Of a stretch of DNA of 64,000 nt, positions 61,997-64,000 are shown piece by piece. A model generated the notes under the pieces. That model was given only the letters and a program-made list of their open reading frames with translations. It searched no databases and was not told the origin of the DNA. The DNA comes from UMGS902 sp045538895 (GTDB taxonomy: Bacteria > Bacillota > Clostridia > Oscillospirales > CAG-272): NCBI GenBank assembly GCA_045538895.1, contig JAZQEH010000118.1, positions 1-64,000 of the forward strand. The letters are read 5' to 3'. Both the position numbers and the translations under genes were made by a program. Positions within the stretch are counted from its first letter, which is position 1; the number at the start of each line of letters is the position of its first letter.

Positions 61997-62027
61997 ATTT
62001 TCAATAAATTTTCTTAAGGAGTCTGTT

Positions 62028-63503
62028 ATGTCTAAAATCGATTTTAACAACAAGATTATTCAAGACGGTGTTACTTTTGACGATGTACTCTTGATTCCCG
62101 CCAAGAGTGAGGTTACACCCGATATGGTTAGCCTTGGCACACGCCTTACTAACAAAATCAAACTCAACATTCCGCTTATGAGTGCTGCAATGGATACTGT
62201 TACCGAAGCGGATATGGCTATTGCGATGGCACGTGAGGGCGGAGCCGGTGTTATTCATAAGAATATGACCATCGAGCAGCAGGCTGAGGAGGTTGACAAG
62301 GTTAAGAGAAACGAAAACGGTGTAATTTCAAATCCGTTCACTCTTGCTGAAAACAACTTTGTGTATGAAGCGGATGACCTTATGCACAAGTTCCGCATTT
62401 CGGGTGTTCCGATTTGCGATGAAAACGGTTTCCTTGTCGGCATCATTACCAACCGTGACATGCGTTTCCTCACTGATTATAATGTTAGAATCGGCGAAGT
62501 TATGACTCGTGATAATCTTGTTACCGCTCCCAAGGGTACTACTCTTGAGCAGGCACAGGAAATTCTTCGTCATCACAAGATTGAAAAGCTTCCTTTGATT
62601 GATGAAAGCGGTAAGCTTTGCGGTCTTATTACTATCAAGGACATTCTTAAGACTCTTAAATACCCCAACTCCGCAAAGGATAGCCGCGGCAGACTTATTT
62701 GCGGTGCCGCTATCGGTGTAACCAAAGACGTTCTCGACCGTGCCGGTGCATTACTTGAAGCCAACGCAGACTTCCTCGTGCTTGACTCTGCACACGGTCA
62801 CTCCAAGGGCATTATTGAATGTGTTGCAAAGGTTAAGGACGCTTTCCCCGAAGCACAGATTATTGCAGGTAATATTGCTACTGCTGAAGCTGCACGTGAC
62901 CTTATCAAAGCAGGTGCAGATGCAGTTAAAGTTGGTATCGGCCCCGGTTCAATCTGTACTACCCGTGTTGTTTCCGGTATTGGCGTTCCTCAGATTACCG
63001 CTATCATGAATGCGGCTTCCGTTGCTTGCGAAATGAACATTCCTGTTATCGGTGACGGTGGTATCAAGTATAGCGGTGACATTGTTAAGGCTATTGCTGC
63101 CGGTGCAGACGTTATCATGGTGGGTTCGCTTCTTGCCGGTTGTGAAGAAAGCCCCGGCGAAAGCGAGATTTATCAAGGCAGACAGTTCAAGGTTTACCGT
63201 GGTATGGGTTCTCTTGCCGCTATGGAAAAGGGTTCTAAAGACAGATATTTCCAGACCGGTACTAAGAAACTCGTTCCCGAAGGTGTTGAAGGACGTGTTC
63301 CTTACAAGGGACCTGTTTCCGACACCGTTTATCAGCTTATGGGAGGTCTTCGTTCAGGTATGGGCTACTGCGGCACCGCTACTGTTGAAGATCTTAAGGT
63401 TAACGGTCAGTTCACCAAGATCAGTGCTGCAGGTCTTCGCGAATCCCATCCTCACGATATTAATATCACCAAAGAAGCTCCTAACTACAGCGTTCAGTCT
63501 TAA
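62028..63503 (+). CDS. guaB: inosine-5'-monophosphate dehydrogenase
   Basis: Oxidises IMP to XMP, the committed step to GMP, 491 residues. TIM barrel with inserted CBS pair (about 95-205: GEVMTRDNLVTAPKGTTLEQ, GLITIKDILKTL). The catalytic Cys310 is in GPGSICTTRVV; the flap motif is GMGSLAAMEKGSKDRYF. ATG at 62028 follows AAGGAGTCTGTT; an earlier in-frame ATG at 61953 lies before the promoter and is rejected. Highly biased codons. Confidence 0.98.
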   Translation: MSKIDFNNKIIQDGVTFDDVLLIPAKSEVTPDMVSLGTRLTNKIKLNIPLMSAAMDTVTEADMAIAMAREGGAGVIHKNMTIEQQAEEVDKVKRNENGVISNPFTLAENNFVYEADDLMHKFRISGVPICDENGFLVGIITNRDMRFLTDYNVRIGEVMTRDNLVTAPKGTTLEQAQEILRHHKIEKLPLIDESGKLCGLITIKDILKTLKYPNSAKDSRGRLICGAAIGVTKDVLDRAGALLEANADFLVLDSAHGHSKGIIECVAKVKDAFPEAQIIAGNIATAEAARDLIKAGADAVKVGIGPGSICTTRVVSGIGVPQITAIMNAASVACEMNIPVIGDGGIKYSGDIVKAIAAGADVIMVGSLLAGCEESPGESEIYQGRQFKVYRGMGSLAAMEKGSKDRYFQTGTKKLVPEGVEGRVPYKGPVSDTVYQLMGGLRSGMGYCGTATVEDLKVNGQFTKISAAGLRESHPHDINITKEAPNYSVQS

Positions 63504-63506
63504 ATT

Positions 63507-63541
63507 CAAAGCCCGCTTCTCTGCGGGCTTTGTTTTGTTTT
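63507..63541 (+). terminator. terminator of guaB
   Basis: 10-bp stem CAAAGCCCGC/GCGGGCTTTG (63507-63516 with 63523-63532), 6-base loop, then TTTTGTTTT. Confidence 0.92.
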
Positions 63542-63567
63542 AAAATTAATAGAAAGAAGACAAAAAC

Positions 63568-64000
63568 ATGACAAAAATAGATATTATTTCCGGTTTTCTC
63601 GGTGCCGGAAAAACAACTCTTATCAAAAAGCTTTTATGTGAAGCACTTATCGGCGAAAAGGTTGTGCTTATTGAAAATGAATTCGGTGAAATCGGTATTG
63701 ACGGTGGTTTTCTTAAAGACAGTGGAATTGAGATAACCGAAATGAACTCCGGTTGTATCTGCTGCAGTCTTGTGGGCGATTTTGAAAAGTCGCTTGCAGA
63801 GGTGCTTGACAAATTCACACCAGACCGTATTATTATTGAGCCGTCCGGCGTGGGTAAACTCAGCGATATTATAAGTGCAGTTGAAAAACTTGAACGTGAC
63901 GACATTATTCTTAACAGTTTTTCTACCATTGTCGATGCAAAGAAGTGCAAAATGTACCTCAAAAACTTCGGTGAATTCTTCTGTAATCAGGTTGAAAATG
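63568..64000 (+). CDS. CobW/G3E-family GTPase, 3' end outside window
   Basis: First 144 residues of a CobW/YjiA/ZNG1-type GTPase that inserts or delivers a metal ion. Visible: Walker A GFLGAGKTT (9-17), the ENEFGEIGID segment, the metal-binding Cys-x-Cys-Cys-type motif in NSGCICCSLVGDF, and IIIEPSGVGKLSD. Open to the window edge. The weak Shine-Dalgarno AGAAAGAAG precedes ATG at 63568. Confidence 0.9.
   Translation, partial: MTKIDIISGFLGAGKTTLIKKLLCEALIGEKVVLIENEFGEIGIDGGFLKDSGIEITEMNSGCICCSLVGDFEKSLAEVLDKFTPDRIIIEPSGVGKLSDIISAVEKLERDDIILNSFSTIVDAKKCKMYLKNFGEFFCNQVEN

Noticed and set aside
61997..62027. Looked for a guanine/purine riboswitch in the guaB leader
   Set aside because: The leader from the consensus promoter to the Shine-Dalgarno is about 20 bases, too short for an aptamer.

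Overview
The window reads as the chromosome of an anaerobic, low-GC, endospore-forming Firmicute of class Clostridia, most likely an Oscillospirales (Ruminococcaceae-like) gut organism. This rests on the gene set: SpoVT, a SleC-like cortex-lysis protein, a BofC-like protein, the ctsR-mcsA-mcsB-clpC operon, pyruvate formate-lyase, a DUF4358 lipoprotein and an HPr-like protein without a catalytic His. The taxon is inferred; no rRNA or marker tree was available. Gene density is high and no gap between genes exceeds about 215 bases. I see no IS element, prophage or CRISPR array.

Layout. (1) 1-3291: 3' part of tig, then clpP and clpX, the protein quality-control cluster. (2) 3305-6721: HPr-like protein, class A penicillin-binding protein and a BofC-like membrane protein. 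(3) 6722-20838: a 13-gene minus-strand housekeeping operon nusB, tsaD-like, xseA, xseB, ispA, tlyA, nadK, argR, recN, tyrS, murB, whiA, dnaE, with one strong consensus promoter at 20885-20913. The usual clostridial partners dxs and rapZ/yvcK are absent from it. (4) 20995-22646: small plus-strand cell-envelope cassette (4-TM protein, SGNH hydrolase, DUF4358 lipoprotein), then prs on the minus strand. (5) 23997-26350: a SleC-like spore-cortex cassette split over three genes. (6) 26422-30904: ctsR-mcsA-mcsB-clpC behind a double CtsR operator. (7) 30904-35189: folD, lgt and two M16-like (YmfH/YmfF) genes. (8) 35270-37390: a FlK-type thioesterase, tRNA-Arg(CCT), and a DUF1700/DUF4097 pair. (9) 37390-52990: a 15-gene exopolysaccharide (EPS) operon with one promoter upstream of cpsC. 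It encodes CpsC/CpsD, a PPQTG surface protein, an LCP ligase, an initiating sugar transferase, five further glycosyltransferases, a radical SAM enzyme, Wzy, Wzx, a transmembrane His-rich phosphatase and a class B sortase. (10) 53054-56148: pflB-pflA under a ZTP (pfl-motif) riboswitch. (11) 56204-64000: Asp/Glu racemase, spoVT, a CAT/E2-like protein with a beta-propeller lactonase, comEC, guaB and the 5' part of a CobW-type GTPase.

The most distinctive region is the EPS operon. It carries its own class B sortase at the distal end and a protein with a matching (S/P)PxTG-type anchor at the proximal end. It also carries a radical SAM protein with a Cys-rich tail and a predicted extracytoplasmic tyrosine phosphatase with a His-rich cytoplasmic tail. 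Together these suggest a self-contained system that makes and anchors a polymer and a protein at the cell wall. Other second-look items are the tRNA placed directly after a terminator, the split SleC, the E2-like protein lacking the catalytic His, and a ComEC with a degenerate nuclease-like domain.
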